Shown here piece by piece: positions 19,425 to 29,122 of a DNA stretch of 64,000 bases. The stretch is from an uncultured Bacteroidales bacterium (GTDB taxonomy: Bacteria; Bacteroidota; Bacteroidia; Bacteroidales; Paludibacteraceae): positions 29,889 to 93,888 of the forward strand of contig CACZOA010000049.1 of the NCBI GenBank assembly GCA_902782665.1. The letters are read 5' to 3'. Under the pieces are notes generated by a model. The model made no database searches, was not told the DNA's origin, and saw only the letters and a program-made list of their open reading frames with translations. The position numbers and the translations under genes were made by a program. Position 1 is the first letter of the stretch. Each line of letters opens with the position of its first letter.

Positions 19425-20648
19425 ATGACAGACGATCAGGAAAAGTTATTCAACAAAAACTATATATTCTGCTGTCTTTCAAACTTCCTGCTGAATTTTA
19501 GTTTTTTCATCGTCATCCCGATTCTTGCGCTATACCTGAAAGAGACATACGAGTCTAACGGTGCGGAAGTGGGATTCGTGCTTTCCGTATATGTGATCGC
19601 AGCAATGATAATACGTCCCTTCTCGGCTTATATCATCGACACGTTTCCAAGAAAGCCGTTTTTCGTAGGTGCGCTCGCTATTTTCGCCACAGTTTTTCTC
19701 AGCTATAATTTCGCATCCACAATCGGAATGTTCGTCATTCTGCGAGCTCTTCATGGACTGTCATTCGGAGCAACGACGATAGGTTCCAACACCATCGTCA
19801 TCGATGTGGTGCCATCCAAATACCGTGGCGAAGGATTGGGATATTTCGGTTTGTCAAACAATTTTGCCATGGCACTTGGTCCGATCGCAGGCGTGTCGTT
19901 GCATGATTCTCTTCCCGAGGAGACGCGATATATCTCCATCTTCAGCGTGGCATTCGCGTTAAGCATTCTGGCTGTTGTGGCAGCATCACAAATCCACACA
20001 AAGTATCGTCCGCCAGTGGAGCGGCCAGCAATCTCTCTTGACAGATTCTTCCTGATCAAAGGCATACCTGCCGGAATAAACCTGCTGTTGCTCTCCATCA
20101 CATACGCAGTGACGATGAACTACATCTATATCTACGCACAGGAGACGGAGATCGGGATCACCCCAGGAGCATTCTACAGCTGTATGGCTATCGGAATCGC
20201 TACAAGCAGAATATTCTCTGGCAAAATGGTAGACAGGGGCTATCTCAATCGCGTCATCATAATCGGAGCATCCATCGCGACATTTGCCTTTTTCCTATTG
20301 GCGACGCTACCGTTCCTCAACATCAGCGGCAAATCAATCATATTCGTCGCAAGTGCGTTGATCCAAGGATGCGGATACGGCACAATCTTTCCTGCCTACA
20401 ACACTTTGTTTGTAGCACTCGGACGAAACGACCAGCGTGGAAGCGCTACGTCTACATACCTCACATCATGGGAGATTGGAGCCGGAATCGGAATCTTCTG
20501 TGGAGGAGCGATCACCGAATATATGCAGATTTCTTCATTCTACATCATCGGTACAATGCTCAACCTGACTGCTGTAGCGATGTTTGCAGCATACACTTCA
20601 AAACATTTTAACCGTTGGAATATAGGATACATGCCATGCAAAAGATAG
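19425..20648 (+). CDS. MFS transporter
   Basis: A 407-residue inner-membrane protein with about 12 predicted membrane segments. It has an MFS-type loop between helices 2 and 3 (RPFSAYIIDTFPRKPFF) and a helix-4 arginine region (RALHGLSFGATT). The family covers sugar, drug and metabolite exporters; the substrate cannot be told. It overlaps the start of miaA by 13 bases when miaA begins at 20636. Confidence 0.88.
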   Translation: MTDDQEKLFNKNYIFCCLSNFLLNFSFFIVIPILALYLKETYESNGAEVGFVLSVYVIAAMIIRPFSAYIIDTFPRKPFFVGALAIFATVFLSYNFASTIGMFVILRALHGLSFGATTIGSNTIVIDVVPSKYRGEGLGYFGLSNNFAMALGPIAGVSLHDSLPEETRYISIFSVAFALSILAVVAASQIHTKYRPPVERPAISLDRFFLIKGIPAGINLLLLSITYAVTMNYIYIYAQETEIGITPGAFYSCMAIGIATSRIFSGKMVDRGYLNRVIIIGASIATFAFFLLATLPFLNISGKSIIFVASALIQGCGYGTIFPAYNTLFVALGRNDQRGSATSTYLTSWEIGAGIGIFCGGAITEYMQISSFYIIGTMLNLTAVAMFAAYTSKHFNRWNIGYMPCKR

Positions 20649-21565
20649 AACTAATCACAATTCTTGGACCTACAGCGTCCGGCAAAACAACATTCGCCGC
20701 ACACTTGGCTAAGGCTCTCGACACAGAAATCATCAGTGCCGACTCCCGTCAGATATACCGCAACATGGATATCGGAACCGGCAAAGATTTGTCGGATTAC
20801 ACTATCGACGGCACCGTCATCCCATATCATCTGATCGACATCCAGGAGGCTGGCTACAAATATAATCTCCACGAATATCAGAGAGATTTCAATGCAGCGT
20901 TCAACGACATCAAAAGTCGTGGGAAACTGCCTATTCTCTGCGGCGGCACAGGTCTTTATATCGAGTCTGTGTTGAAAGGATATTGTCTGCTTCCAGTGCC
21001 TGAAAACAAAGAGTTGAGAGAGAGTTTGAGCGATAAAAGTCTTGAAGAGCTGACAGAAATCCTTAAACAATACAAGACACTCCACAACACTACCGATGTC
21101 GACACTGCCAAAAGAGCCATCCGTGCGATCGAAATACAGCAATACTATGCAGAGCATCCGGACGAAGTGAAGGAGAAAACCACCACCCCACTCCAAAGCC
21201 TCATCATTGGCGTGGATATCGATCGTGAGGCAAGACGTGAAAAGATTTCACGCAGGTTGAAAGCCCGTCTTGACGAAGGCATGATCGCTGAAGTAAAGGC
21301 TTTGCTCGACAGAGGTATAGCTCCTGAAGATCTGATCTACTATGGTCTGGAATATAAGTTTGTGACTAATTATCTGATCGGAAATATCAGTTATGACGAG
21401 ATGGTCAGCACACTGGAAATCGCAATCCATCAATTCGCGAAACGACAGATGACATGGTTCAGAGGCATGGAACGTAGAGGAATACACATCGAGTGGATAG
21501 ACTATGCGATGCCGACAGAAGAGAAGATTCAATTCGTGAAGGACAAACTAAAGGAGATTGGTTAA
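20636..21565 (+). CDS. miaA: tRNA dimethylallyltransferase MiaA
   Basis: MiaA adds a dimethylallyl group to N6 of A37 in tRNAs that read UNN codons. A start upstream at 20615 is possible, but the ATG at 20636 places the P-loop GPTASGKT at residues 11-18, as in the family. SADSRQIYRNMDIGTGK (substrate and tRNA contact) and GGTGLYIESVLKG follow. The protein is 309 residues from this start, normal length. It lies in a row with the MFS gene and the AraC regulator. Confidence 0.95.
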   Translation: MQKIELITILGPTASGKTTFAAHLAKALDTEIISADSRQIYRNMDIGTGKDLSDYTIDGTVIPYHLIDIQEAGYKYNLHEYQRDFNAAFNDIKSRGKLPILCGGTGLYIESVLKGYCLLPVPENKELRESLSDKSLEELTEILKQYKTLHNTTDVDTAKRAIRAIEIQQYYAEHPDEVKEKTTTPLQSLIIGVDIDREARREKISRRLKARLDEGMIAEVKALLDRGIAPEDLIYYGLEYKFVTNYLIGNISYDEMVSTLEIAIHQFAKRQMTWFRGMERRGIHIEWIDYAMPTEEKIQFVKDKLKEIG

Positions 21566-21567
21566 AA

Positions 21568-22461
21568 ATGGCTGGGATCATAAAAAGCATAGATGAATTC
21601 AACGACTATTTCAATCAGGGTACAAAACACCAGCATATAGCTGTCGGTGACCTTTCACGTGCTGATCTGACGCTGTTTGACCCCATCAACTTCAACATGT
21701 ACTGTGTGGTGCTGATGGACAACAATTTTGGTGAACTGATAAGGTCTGGCGAAGTCATCAACTACAAGCCTGGCACACTATTCACTTTGCGTCCAGGTCA
21801 GGTGGTGCAGGTGAATCTGAATTACAATGTGAAGCCACGCGGATGGATACTTGCGTTCAGGGAAGAGTTGACTGAGAAGACGGGATTAGGTCGAGACTTC
21901 TATATGTTTGACTATTTCAACCACGACGTGAATGACGCACTTGAACTAAGCAAGTCGGAGCGAGGCATCATTCTCAACTGTTTTTCTAATATCTACTCCG
22001 AACTGATCACCAAGCCAGACTACCTGACTGGCCACCTTCTACGTCTGGGCATCGGACAACTACTATCCTACTACAAACGATTCTTCGAACGTCAGTTTGC
22101 AGACAGAGTGCGTTGCGACAACAAATTCCAGAAAAAACTGGAGACGATGATCAACAACTATCTGTCCAGCGGTTCTGCACAGCAATTAGGCCAACTCAAA
22201 GTGTCGTGGTGTGCCCAACAATTCAATCTTTCTCCAAACTATTTCGGAGACTTGGTCAAGAAAGAGCTTAACATGTCTGCCCAAGAATACATACACAAAA
22301 AAGTGGTGGAGACAGCCAAGTATCTGCTCGACACTACGGAAATGCCTGTGAACGAGATCGCACAGGAACTTGGATTCAATTATCCGAACCATTTCAACCG
22401 CATGTTCAGAAAAATGACAGGCTCTACCCCTCTGCAATATAGGAAGAATATATCTAAATAA
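21568..22461 (+). CDS. AraC family transcriptional regulator
   Basis: A 297-residue regulator. The frame is open further upstream, but the ATG at 21568 follows an AAGGAG ribosome site (21551-21556) and lies 2 bases after miaA, so I chose it. The N-terminal ~170 residues look like a cupin-type ligand-binding domain. The C-terminal 100 residues carry two helix-turn-helix motifs (FNLSPNYFGDLVKKEL and MPVNEIAQELGFNYPNHFNR) and the AraC end TGSTPLQYRK. The target and ligand are unknown. Confidence 0.92.
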   Translation: MAGIIKSIDEFNDYFNQGTKHQHIAVGDLSRADLTLFDPINFNMYCVVLMDNNFGELIRSGEVINYKPGTLFTLRPGQVVQVNLNYNVKPRGWILAFREELTEKTGLGRDFYMFDYFNHDVNDALELSKSERGIILNCFSNIYSELITKPDYLTGHLLRLGIGQLLSYYKRFFERQFADRVRCDNKFQKKLETMINNYLSSGSAQQLGQLKVSWCAQQFNLSPNYFGDLVKKELNMSAQEYIHKKVVETAKYLLDTTEMPVNEIAQELGFNYPNHFNRMFRKMTGSTPLQYRKNISK

Positions 22462-22528
22462 AATTCGTAATTCACTATGCATAATTCGTAATTGTTGCGA
22501 ATTACATCTTCGGCATTGGATTTTACCG

Positions 22529-22559
22529 TAGGGGGCGATCCCTTGTGGTCGCCCTGACC
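22529..22559. repeat. GTAGGGG(C)-type intergenic palindromic repeat
   Basis: GTAGGGGGCGATC is followed by GGTCGCCC with a short TTGT-containing loop. A second element with the same GTAGGGGC head lies at 32944-32970. Such short palindromes are scattered in intergenic regions of many bacteria. Just before it (22464-22505) are two copies of ATTCGTAATT and an inverted GCGAATTAC, another intergenic repeat type. Confidence 0.6.
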
Positions 22560-22594
22560 TAAATAATGAGATTGTCCTGACCTAGATATAAAAG

Positions 22595-22621
22595 AAGAGA
22601 CGCCGCAATGCGACGTCTCTT
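22595..22621. terminator. Bidirectional terminator between converging operons
   Basis: AAGAGACG at 22595-22602 pairs with CGTCTCTT at 22614-22621; the AraC-type gene ends on one side and the DUF4132 gene on the other. Confidence 0.75.
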
Positions 22622-22633
22622 AATCATTTTATT

Positions 22634-25600
22634 TTACTCATTCTCACGGGGAGCAAGAGAATACAGAAGAAGCATTGTTTCACTGAAATAACGTGGATCC
22701 ACATCCGATATTTTCATCCAACCTTCATCATCATGGTTACAGTACCCAGGAATATGACCGGCTTTGAAAAATACTACTTCTTTAAGAGTCACCTCTTCAC
22801 CCTCATAATCATAGATAACCGTTGACGTTCCAGAATGAACCAGAAGCGAACCCCATCCTTCATAAGTTGTTGTGCCATCAGCGTTAAGAGAACGGCTCTT
22901 CACATCTTCTCGATAAAAGTAGTAGAAAGCACCTGCATCCTCAGCGTCGCCCTTATACCAACCATTCTTGGTCATTTGGTTTATCATTGCCACGCTGTTG
23001 ACTGTGGTATCCTCAAAACGTGTGAGACAGTTGCATGGCAACTCCTTGTCATCAGGCCTAAAGACCATTCTTCCAAGCTGATCGAAAGGCTGAGTAAGTT
23101 CATAATCAGAAAGTTGCTCCTTCCAAACGGAGATTTGCTCTTCAGTGAGTTCAAGAGGATGGACAAGACCAATTTGAGCATCATTCGGCAATGTGAACTC
23201 GTCACCGTCAGCAGTTGTAAAACTTCCGTCATCCATATAACGGAAAGTATCTTTGAGTGCTTCGTTTTCGTAAATACCCCAAATCAATCCGACTGCGAAA
23301 CAGTGCATAACGGCATTGCCGACAAACAGTTTCTCCCAATTCTCACTTGTCCATTTGCGATCACACATAAGTACATATTCAAGTCTCGCACGCTGTGCTG
23401 CCACAACATTTTTAAGCTGTTTCTTCACTTCCTTGAATTCGTTGTATGCTGCTTCAGCGGTATCCTTGTCGTCGGTAGTTCCTGGCTTAGGAAGAGTCTT
23501 TATCTGCTTGTTTCCAGAGAACACCTCCATTTCAAGTGAAGGCTTGAGATACACATTGAACTGTCTCTTTCCATAATCGAACACACGGCATAGATTTCTG
23601 TCAAAACCTAAATCAGGCACAATCCTATCCGCAAGTTCTTCTGTGGTAATTCCTAAGGTATCGGCAGCCGCAGCCAAAGCCTCCGCTGCAGCGGCACGCA
23701 CCCTCTTGTGCTTGAATTTTCTCGACATATTATCAACGTTCATCAACGCCTCATTACTGCCGTTGAGAGACAAAGCCCAAACGGTTTCAGCCGCGATAGC
23801 TCCACGCATTGACTCAGACCACTCCTTGATGTTACGCATCAGTTCATCGATCATCTTTAAACCACCATGGATAGCGCAGAAATAGAGTGCAGGCTTAAAC
23901 TTTGTCTGAGCTCCATTGTCGTACCAACGTGCGAAGATATCTGCGGAAAACTCTTCCAGATCCTTCTGATTCAGATTTGCAGCGATACTGTCGGCCAGAG
24001 AACTTCTTGCAGGAACCGTCATTCCTGCATAACACATAACAAGAGCGATTGGTTCTTCAATTGCTTCTGAACCATCAAGTTTATGAACGGTCCTAAGCGT
24101 ATCATTAAACAGGAAGCTGAGTTTGCTGTTCTTTGCACTTTTAGCAAGTTTTGAAACCTGCTTGTCAATATCAAGTTGAGAGACTCCAGTATTGGAAGGA
24201 GCCGAATCAAGAAGCACACCGATATACGTTCTGATCTTATCAGATTTCTCCACTTCTAATGCAGCATTCAGCTCATTGGAATACGCATTCGCACCCTGTC
24301 TGCCGATAATCACCAATGCCAATTCTCTTACTGACGCTTTCTTATCCTTAAGCAAAGCTGCGATATCATCATGCCAATCTTGCTTAATCAGTACCGACGC
24401 GAGTTCATTTCGGACTCCTTTGCAGCTATCATAGACGCAAGAAAGGAGTTTCGCCTTGAATTTTTCTGCGTCGTTACCCATAGCATTTACCGCTAATATC
24501 CTTGCGCCATCGGAAAGCTGAGAAAAATCCATCGCAATAAGTTCGTCTGGATGGGAAGAAAGAATTTCCACAGTTTTTAATAAATCAGCCATACTGCAAT
24601 ATCTTTCATCAAAGACAAGACCGATAATATTTACAGCCTCCCCAAAGGATAATCCACAGCCTTGAAGGATATCAAAAGTCTCTTTTATATGATTATCAAA
24701 ACAAAAGCCCGTTAAATCTTCAATGTTGAACTGTCTACGCAACGGAGTTTCATAAGAACAGAGAGACAATATGGTAATAGCACGAGCAAGATATTCATCT
24801 ATTATGCCGAAAGTATTATAATAGTTGCATTTGACATCAACTTTCAAATTCCATCCACCCTTAGTCAAAGGACGAGTCTCTTCAAGGGTCGATTCTCCAA
24901 GTATGTATTTTGCGACTTCCCTACAATAAGGGTTTCCACTTATTGATTTGGAGAAACTTTTTCTCACGGCTTCCGCAAGCTCCTTACGGCTTCTATCTCT
25001 AAAATCATCTGCAATAGAGGCTGAATTAGGATCAACACGCTGGAGTATCTCGCACATATATTTAACTACGGATTTATCTTCAGGCAATGAGATAGCCTTC
25101 TTGAATTGTTCAGGATAAGTTTTGGCAAGTCGTTCTATCCACTCATCCCTATCTGGCAAAGCCTCAATATTTAAGAAATAGTTCTTGCTTTCAGTCTGAA
25201 AGGCTACGGAACTTATATATTCCGGAGTAACCAAACAGTCGTCAGCTTTGTTTGATTTGAAGAGTTTTGCAAATTGATCCAGAACATTCAAAGAGTTTTT
25301 ATCTGCTTCATTTGCGACTCCATTACCTTCAATATATTTGAATAACTTTACAAATGGATTCGAAACATTTATTGCAAATTCTACAACATACTTAGTGACC
25401 CTACTATATCCTTCTTTGAAATATTCGCATGCCTTGCTTGAATATGGAGCAGCCTCACCCAATGCACAAGTCAAATAAGCCAATAGTCTCGAAAACGATT
25501 TTTTTTCATCGTCATTGGCAGCATTTTCGTACTCCTTCAAAACACTGTCATAATATTCTTTCCAAAGCTTTTCTGCAGCCACAACTGCCCATTTTCCATC

Positions 25601-26188
25601 CTCTGAAAGATTTTTACCTTCCTGCTCCAACAAATAACAAAGAAGATTAGCTTTGACAAAAATAAACCTATATAAATATCGACTGTCATAAAGATCATAT
25701 ACACCTCTAAGAACAGATGTGTTAGTCGTCTTAGGCATATGACGGTAGGAAGCATCGTCAAAACACATCGCATAATATAAAACCTCTGGATCTATACCAA
25801 GATTATCCGAGATTGGTTTTATAATACGGGATTTATACTTCTCAGAATTTTCTATCATACTACTGTGATCTACGAAACTATCAAAAAGTTCGTAGCATTC
25901 ACAACCGAACAGCGTATAAATAGCCAGTATGAATCTTTCAGCGAGTTCAGTATTATCTTTCCTGATTATCTCCTTTTTAACGATCGTATTGAGATCATAT
26001 TTATGTACATGAAAAGTATCCCTACACTTCTTTTCGATTTTGCCCAGCAAAGCGTTATTCCTCGGCTGAGTTATATCAAGATACTCGCATACGGTATTGA
26101 GCTCTTCCTCTGAAATCGCATCTTTCAATTGTTCTCTAAAGTCGTTTATAAAATTCTCAAACGCTGATGTTTTTTTTTCGTAAAGCAT
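22634..26188 (-). CDS. DUF4132 domain protein (MolR/YehI-like)
   Basis: A 1184-residue protein, last in a five-gene operon. The first ~750 residues are helical with HEAT-like repeats (VRELALVIIGRQGANAYSNE, RVRAAAAEALAAAADTLGI). The C-terminal third holds the DUF4132-type domain (FVGNAVMHCFAVGLIWGIYE, DGDEFTLPNDAQIGLVHP, TSTVIYDYEGEEVTLKEV). The family includes E. coli YehI. The biochemical role is unknown. It starts 2 bases after the SWIM gene ends, so translation is likely coupled. A large plus-strand frame opposite its end is treated as a shadow. Confidence 0.82.
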   Translation of the reverse strand: MLYEKKTSAFENFINDFREQLKDAISEEELNTVCEYLDITQPRNNALLGKIEKKCRDTFHVHKYDLNTIVKKEIIRKDNTELAERFILAIYTLFGCECYELFDSFVDHSSMIENSEKYKSRIIKPISDNLGIDPEVLYYAMCFDDASYRHMPKTTNTSVLRGVYDLYDSRYLYRFIFVKANLLCYLLEQEGKNLSEDGKWAVVAAEKLWKEYYDSVLKEYENAANDDEKKSFSRLLAYLTCALGEAAPYSSKACEYFKEGYSRVTKYVVEFAINVSNPFVKLFKYIEGNGVANEADKNSLNVLDQFAKLFKSNKADDCLVTPEYISSVAFQTESKNYFLNIEALPDRDEWIERLAKTYPEQFKKAISLPEDKSVVKYMCEILQRVDPNSASIADDFRDRSRKELAEAVRKSFSKSISGNPYCREVAKYILGESTLEETRPLTKGGWNLKVDVKCNYYNTFGIIDEYLARAITILSLCSYETPLRRQFNIEDLTGFCFDNHIKETFDILQGCGLSFGEAVNIIGLVFDERYCSMADLLKTVEILSSHPDELIAMDFSQLSDGARILAVNAMGNDAEKFKAKLLSCVYDSCKGVRNELASVLIKQDWHDDIAALLKDKKASVRELALVIIGRQGANAYSNELNAALEVEKSDKIRTYIGVLLDSAPSNTGVSQLDIDKQVSKLAKSAKNSKLSFLFNDTLRTVHKLDGSEAIEEPIALVMCYAGMTVPARSSLADSIAANLNQKDLEEFSADIFARWYDNGAQTKFKPALYFCAIHGGLKMIDELMRNIKEWSESMRGAIAAETVWALSLNGSNEALMNVDNMSRKFKHKRVRAAAAEALAAAADTLGITTEELADRIVPDLGFDRNLCRVFDYGKRQFNVYLKPSLEMEVFSGNKQIKTLPKPGTTDDKDTAEAAYNEFKEVKKQLKNVVAAQRARLEYVLMCDRKWTSENWEKLFVGNAVMHCFAVGLIWGIYENEALKDTFRYMDDGSFTTADGDEFTLPNDAQIGLVHPLELTEEQISVWKEQLSDYELTQPFDQLGRMVFRPDDKELPCNCLTRFEDTTVNSVAMINQMTKNGWYKGDAEDAGAFYYFYREDVKSRSLNADGTTTYEGWGSLLVHSGTSTVIYDYEGEEVTLKEVVFFKAGHIPGYCNHDDEGWMKISDVDPRYFSETMLLLYSLAPRENE

Positions 26189-26190
26189 AA

Positions 26191-27966
26191 TTATTCCTCC
26201 TCTTCTATATTGTTCATATTATGTAGAGCTGAGATTCTTCCCAGTTTATTTTCCGCTAAATTAATATATTTCATGAGTTTGGATGCACAAGAAAGGATTT
26301 TCTCGGTTTCTTGGTCAAGGCTGTTCCTATAATTGTCAGCCGACGAGAAAAAGTTTTCTGCCAACGTTGCAAGTCCCGACATTCCACAACGTTTGATCTT
26401 CTCAATAAGCGGTGTGTGATTTTCCACCGTCGAACTTAATCCGCTTCTGACACACCTCACAACGCTATTTTCCACTTCAGACAAAAGATTCAAAAGCACA
26501 TGAGCATATTGAGGATCGACGACGGTGTCTTCAGACGACGGTGAGAAACTATGGAAGTCCATGTCTTCTATGAAATCGTAAAACTCTATCGGATAGAGCA
26601 TGACACAACCATTCTTAATTCTTGCAGAGACAAGCATTGTCCACACATTCACAGTATCTTTAATTCTGCCACATATCTCTTCGATATTTTCGACAAACTC
26701 CTTATTCTCGGCAAAATACTTCACCTCTGCAGTCACATTTCTGCCATCACGGTCGGAGATTTCCATAGAAAAAACCTGCGTATGTTTGTCGAAAATGTAG
26801 TTTTCAAGTTTGTGAATGCGAATAAGGAAAAGTTTATCCTTATGGGTTTCGGCAGAATATACAAGTTCACGGAAATCGGTTATCACAAGTCTTCTCAACT
26901 GCGGACAATTGAGTTCAGCCTTGCTTGTAAAGACGACCTCAGTCTCAGAAGAACCAGAAATCTTTTCTCCACTAAGTTTGGCTTTTTTCAACAAAAGTTT
27001 TGAATACATCATGTTTGTAAGAGATGTATTCAAGCTCCAGATAACAGTTTGAGTCTGTCTTTTATGTGGATCTTGGGAATAAAATGTAGGACGAAGGTCA
27101 GAATACATCAGAAAGCGTGGCTGTTCACTCTCGTCAAGATTCAAAAAATAATACACACCACCCTGATATTCTCCTCTCACGACTTCTTTATGTCCGATCG
27201 GCAACAATTCAAGATTCCCAGGATACAATTCATAAGTATCACGGAAGACACCAAGTTTTTCATAAGACACATCTTCACTTTCCAGTTCAACGAGCATCGA
27301 GACACATGAACATATCGACCTTGTAAAGGCATTAGCATCGAAAGAAGCCCTACGGTTTATACAGTCTGATAGTCTGCCAGACAACGCACGAAGTTTTCGT
27401 TCTGCATCAGCCATTTTGGCGGTGTGGGCACTGACAGCCGCAAGTTCTAGAGCATCAGCCACAGAACTGTCCGCACGAACAAGTCCCCTCGCAAACAATG
27501 TGCCGAGCAGCGAAAGACTATGTTTGGCACAATTCTTAATCTCAGATATTTCATCAGGTGTCAAAGCATCTTCGACTGCTTTTTCAGAAGACTTTTTCTT
27601 AGGAGATTCTTTAACTGTCCCCAAATCCCGAGATCCTTTGCTTGGCGCAGAAACCTGAGGAGCCTCAACTTGAGGCGTCGCCAAACCTTCTGGAACATCC
27701 TTTTTCAGAAGCAATATTGCTCCAAGGATATGTCTGCACACCGTCCTTGATGGACAAGAACATGTACTTTTTTCAAACGGGAACCTTATAACACACTGTT
27801 CACCACCTACTGCAATCTGTATCGTGTCATCCACTTCAGTATATTCAGCAGAAAGACCTTCTATATCCTTCAAGGCACGTTTGTAGAGGCCCTTGTTTGC
27901 AAGAGCAGTCAGAGTATCTTCGTTTGCCGCAGAGAGTTGGGCCGCAAGTGTTTCATTCTGTATCAT
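26191..27966 (-). CDS. SWIM zinc-finger protein (YehQ-like)
   Basis: A 591-residue protein with a SWIM finger near the N-terminus: CSCPSRTVCRH, with ligands Cys69, Cys71, Cys77 and His79. SWIM fingers bind nucleic acid or protein. The remainder is mixed alpha/beta with no enzyme motif that I recognise; a Lys/Ser/Pro-rich linker is at about 105-130. In E. coli the matching gene, yehQ, sits beside the VWA gene yehP, as here. It lies 13 bases after the VWA gene. Confidence 0.8.
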   Translation of the reverse strand: MIQNETLAAQLSAANEDTLTALANKGLYKRALKDIEGLSAEYTEVDDTIQIAVGGEQCVIRFPFEKSTCSCPSRTVCRHILGAILLLKKDVPEGLATPQVEAPQVSAPSKGSRDLGTVKESPKKKSSEKAVEDALTPDEISEIKNCAKHSLSLLGTLFARGLVRADSSVADALELAAVSAHTAKMADAERKLRALSGRLSDCINRRASFDANAFTRSICSCVSMLVELESEDVSYEKLGVFRDTYELYPGNLELLPIGHKEVVRGEYQGGVYYFLNLDESEQPRFLMYSDLRPTFYSQDPHKRQTQTVIWSLNTSLTNMMYSKLLLKKAKLSGEKISGSSETEVVFTSKAELNCPQLRRLVITDFRELVYSAETHKDKLFLIRIHKLENYIFDKHTQVFSMEISDRDGRNVTAEVKYFAENKEFVENIEEICGRIKDTVNVWTMLVSARIKNGCVMLYPIEFYDFIEDMDFHSFSPSSEDTVVDPQYAHVLLNLLSEVENSVVRCVRSGLSSTVENHTPLIEKIKRCGMSGLATLAENFFSSADNYRNSLDQETEKILSCASKLMKYINLAENKLGRISALHNMNNIEEEE

Positions 27967-27979
27967 ATCATCACCTCCG

Positions 27980-29122
27980 TCAACTAAATATTCTACCTAT
28001 ATAATCACCCAACTGATCAGGTGTCAAAGCACCTACAAACGCTCCCATATCAGCAAGACGTTGACCCATATTCCTGTCGTATGCAGGATTGGCACATTCA
28101 TCAAGAGCTGCAAGAAAACTGAGTTTCGCACCACTTGTCATGATATTTTGAGCAGTGTTGAGAAGAATTTTCGGAATTCCTCCTTCACAAAGATCAGTCA
28201 CACACAACACACACGTATTGGAAGGAGACTGTATCAGAGACTCGCAATAAGAAAGGGCTTTTCCAATATCCGTACCGCCTCCAAGCTGAACACTCATCAT
28301 AACCTCCACAGGATCCTCCACCATACCAGACAGGTCTACAACCTGTGTGTCAAATATAATAAGTTTGACCTCTGCAAATGGCAACTTCGATATTATCTGA
28401 GCCATGACAGCACTGTATATCACAGAATCAAGCATAGATCCACTCTCGTCGACAGCAATTATAACCGTCTTCTTGTTGTATTTTTTCACTCTGCTTGAGA
28501 AATACACATCCTTCAGCACAAGTGTTTCGTTTTCTATATCATAATTTTTCAGGTTACGTCTTATAGTCTTACGGATATCAATATTACGTGCCGAATGTAT
28601 GGGGCTTCTGGCATTGCGGTCAAGTCGGCCAGTCAAAGCCTGCCTTGTACTTTGAGAAAGTTTCTTGCTCAGTTCCTCAGCCACAGTACGAGCGATCTTC
28701 TTTGCTGTATCGAGCACTTCTCCCTTCATCAAATGTTTAAGCTGAAGTATTGTTTTCAGCAGCGACATATCTGGTTTCATCTGCTCTAGCACTTTCTTGT
28801 CAGTCAGCAACTCGGTCATTTTGAACTCATCTAGAGCTTGACGTTCCAGCACCTCAGCCGTCTGCTTGGGAAATAGTTCTCTTACTTTTGTTATCCAATT
28901 TACCGCAGTCAGCTGTGACGGTCCTAGCCCACCACCTCGGCCGGACGTTTCATCCACACGGACATCATCACCCTGCGCACGACTATAAAGATAATCAAGC
29001 AACTGCTCCATGTCCTCAAACGACTGGACTTCTCTTTCACTTCCACTGAAAGGAAGACTGTTGTCTGACATACTGCCGAGCACTAGTCTCCAACGGTTTA
29101 GAGCAAGTTCTTTATCAAGCAT
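27980..29122 (-). CDS. VWA domain protein (YehP-like)
   Basis: A 380-residue protein. Residues ~1-200 are helical; a von Willebrand A domain follows with an intact MIDAS metal site: VDESGSM (~221), LGGGTDIGKAL (conserved Thr) and CVTDLCEGG (Asp). VWA proteins paired with MoxR ATPases act as substrate or partner adaptors in metal-dependent assembly. Its start overlaps the DUF5682 gene by 8 bases. The intact MIDAS argues for an active protein. Confidence 0.88.
   Translation of the reverse strand: MLDKELALNRWRLVLGSMSDNSLPFSGSEREVQSFEDMEQLLDYLYSRAQGDDVRVDETSGRGGGLGPSQLTAVNWITKVRELFPKQTAEVLERQALDEFKMTELLTDKKVLEQMKPDMSLLKTILQLKHLMKGEVLDTAKKIARTVAEELSKKLSQSTRQALTGRLDRNARSPIHSARNIDIRKTIRRNLKNYDIENETLVLKDVYFSSRVKKYNKKTVIIAVDESGSMLDSVIYSAVMAQIISKLPFAEVKLIIFDTQVVDLSGMVEDPVEVMMSVQLGGGTDIGKALSYCESLIQSPSNTCVLCVTDLCEGGIPKILLNTAQNIMTSGAKLSFLAALDECANPAYDRNMGQRLADMGAFVGALTPDQLGDYIGRIFS

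Noticed and set aside
22835-23539. A 234-codon plus-strand frame opposite the DUF4132 gene
   Set aside because: Lies wholly antisense within a well-supported gene, with no domain and no promoter.
27893-28498. A 201-codon plus-strand frame opposite the VWA and SWIM genes
   Set aside because: Antisense to conserved motifs of the VWA domain; composition is not protein-like.
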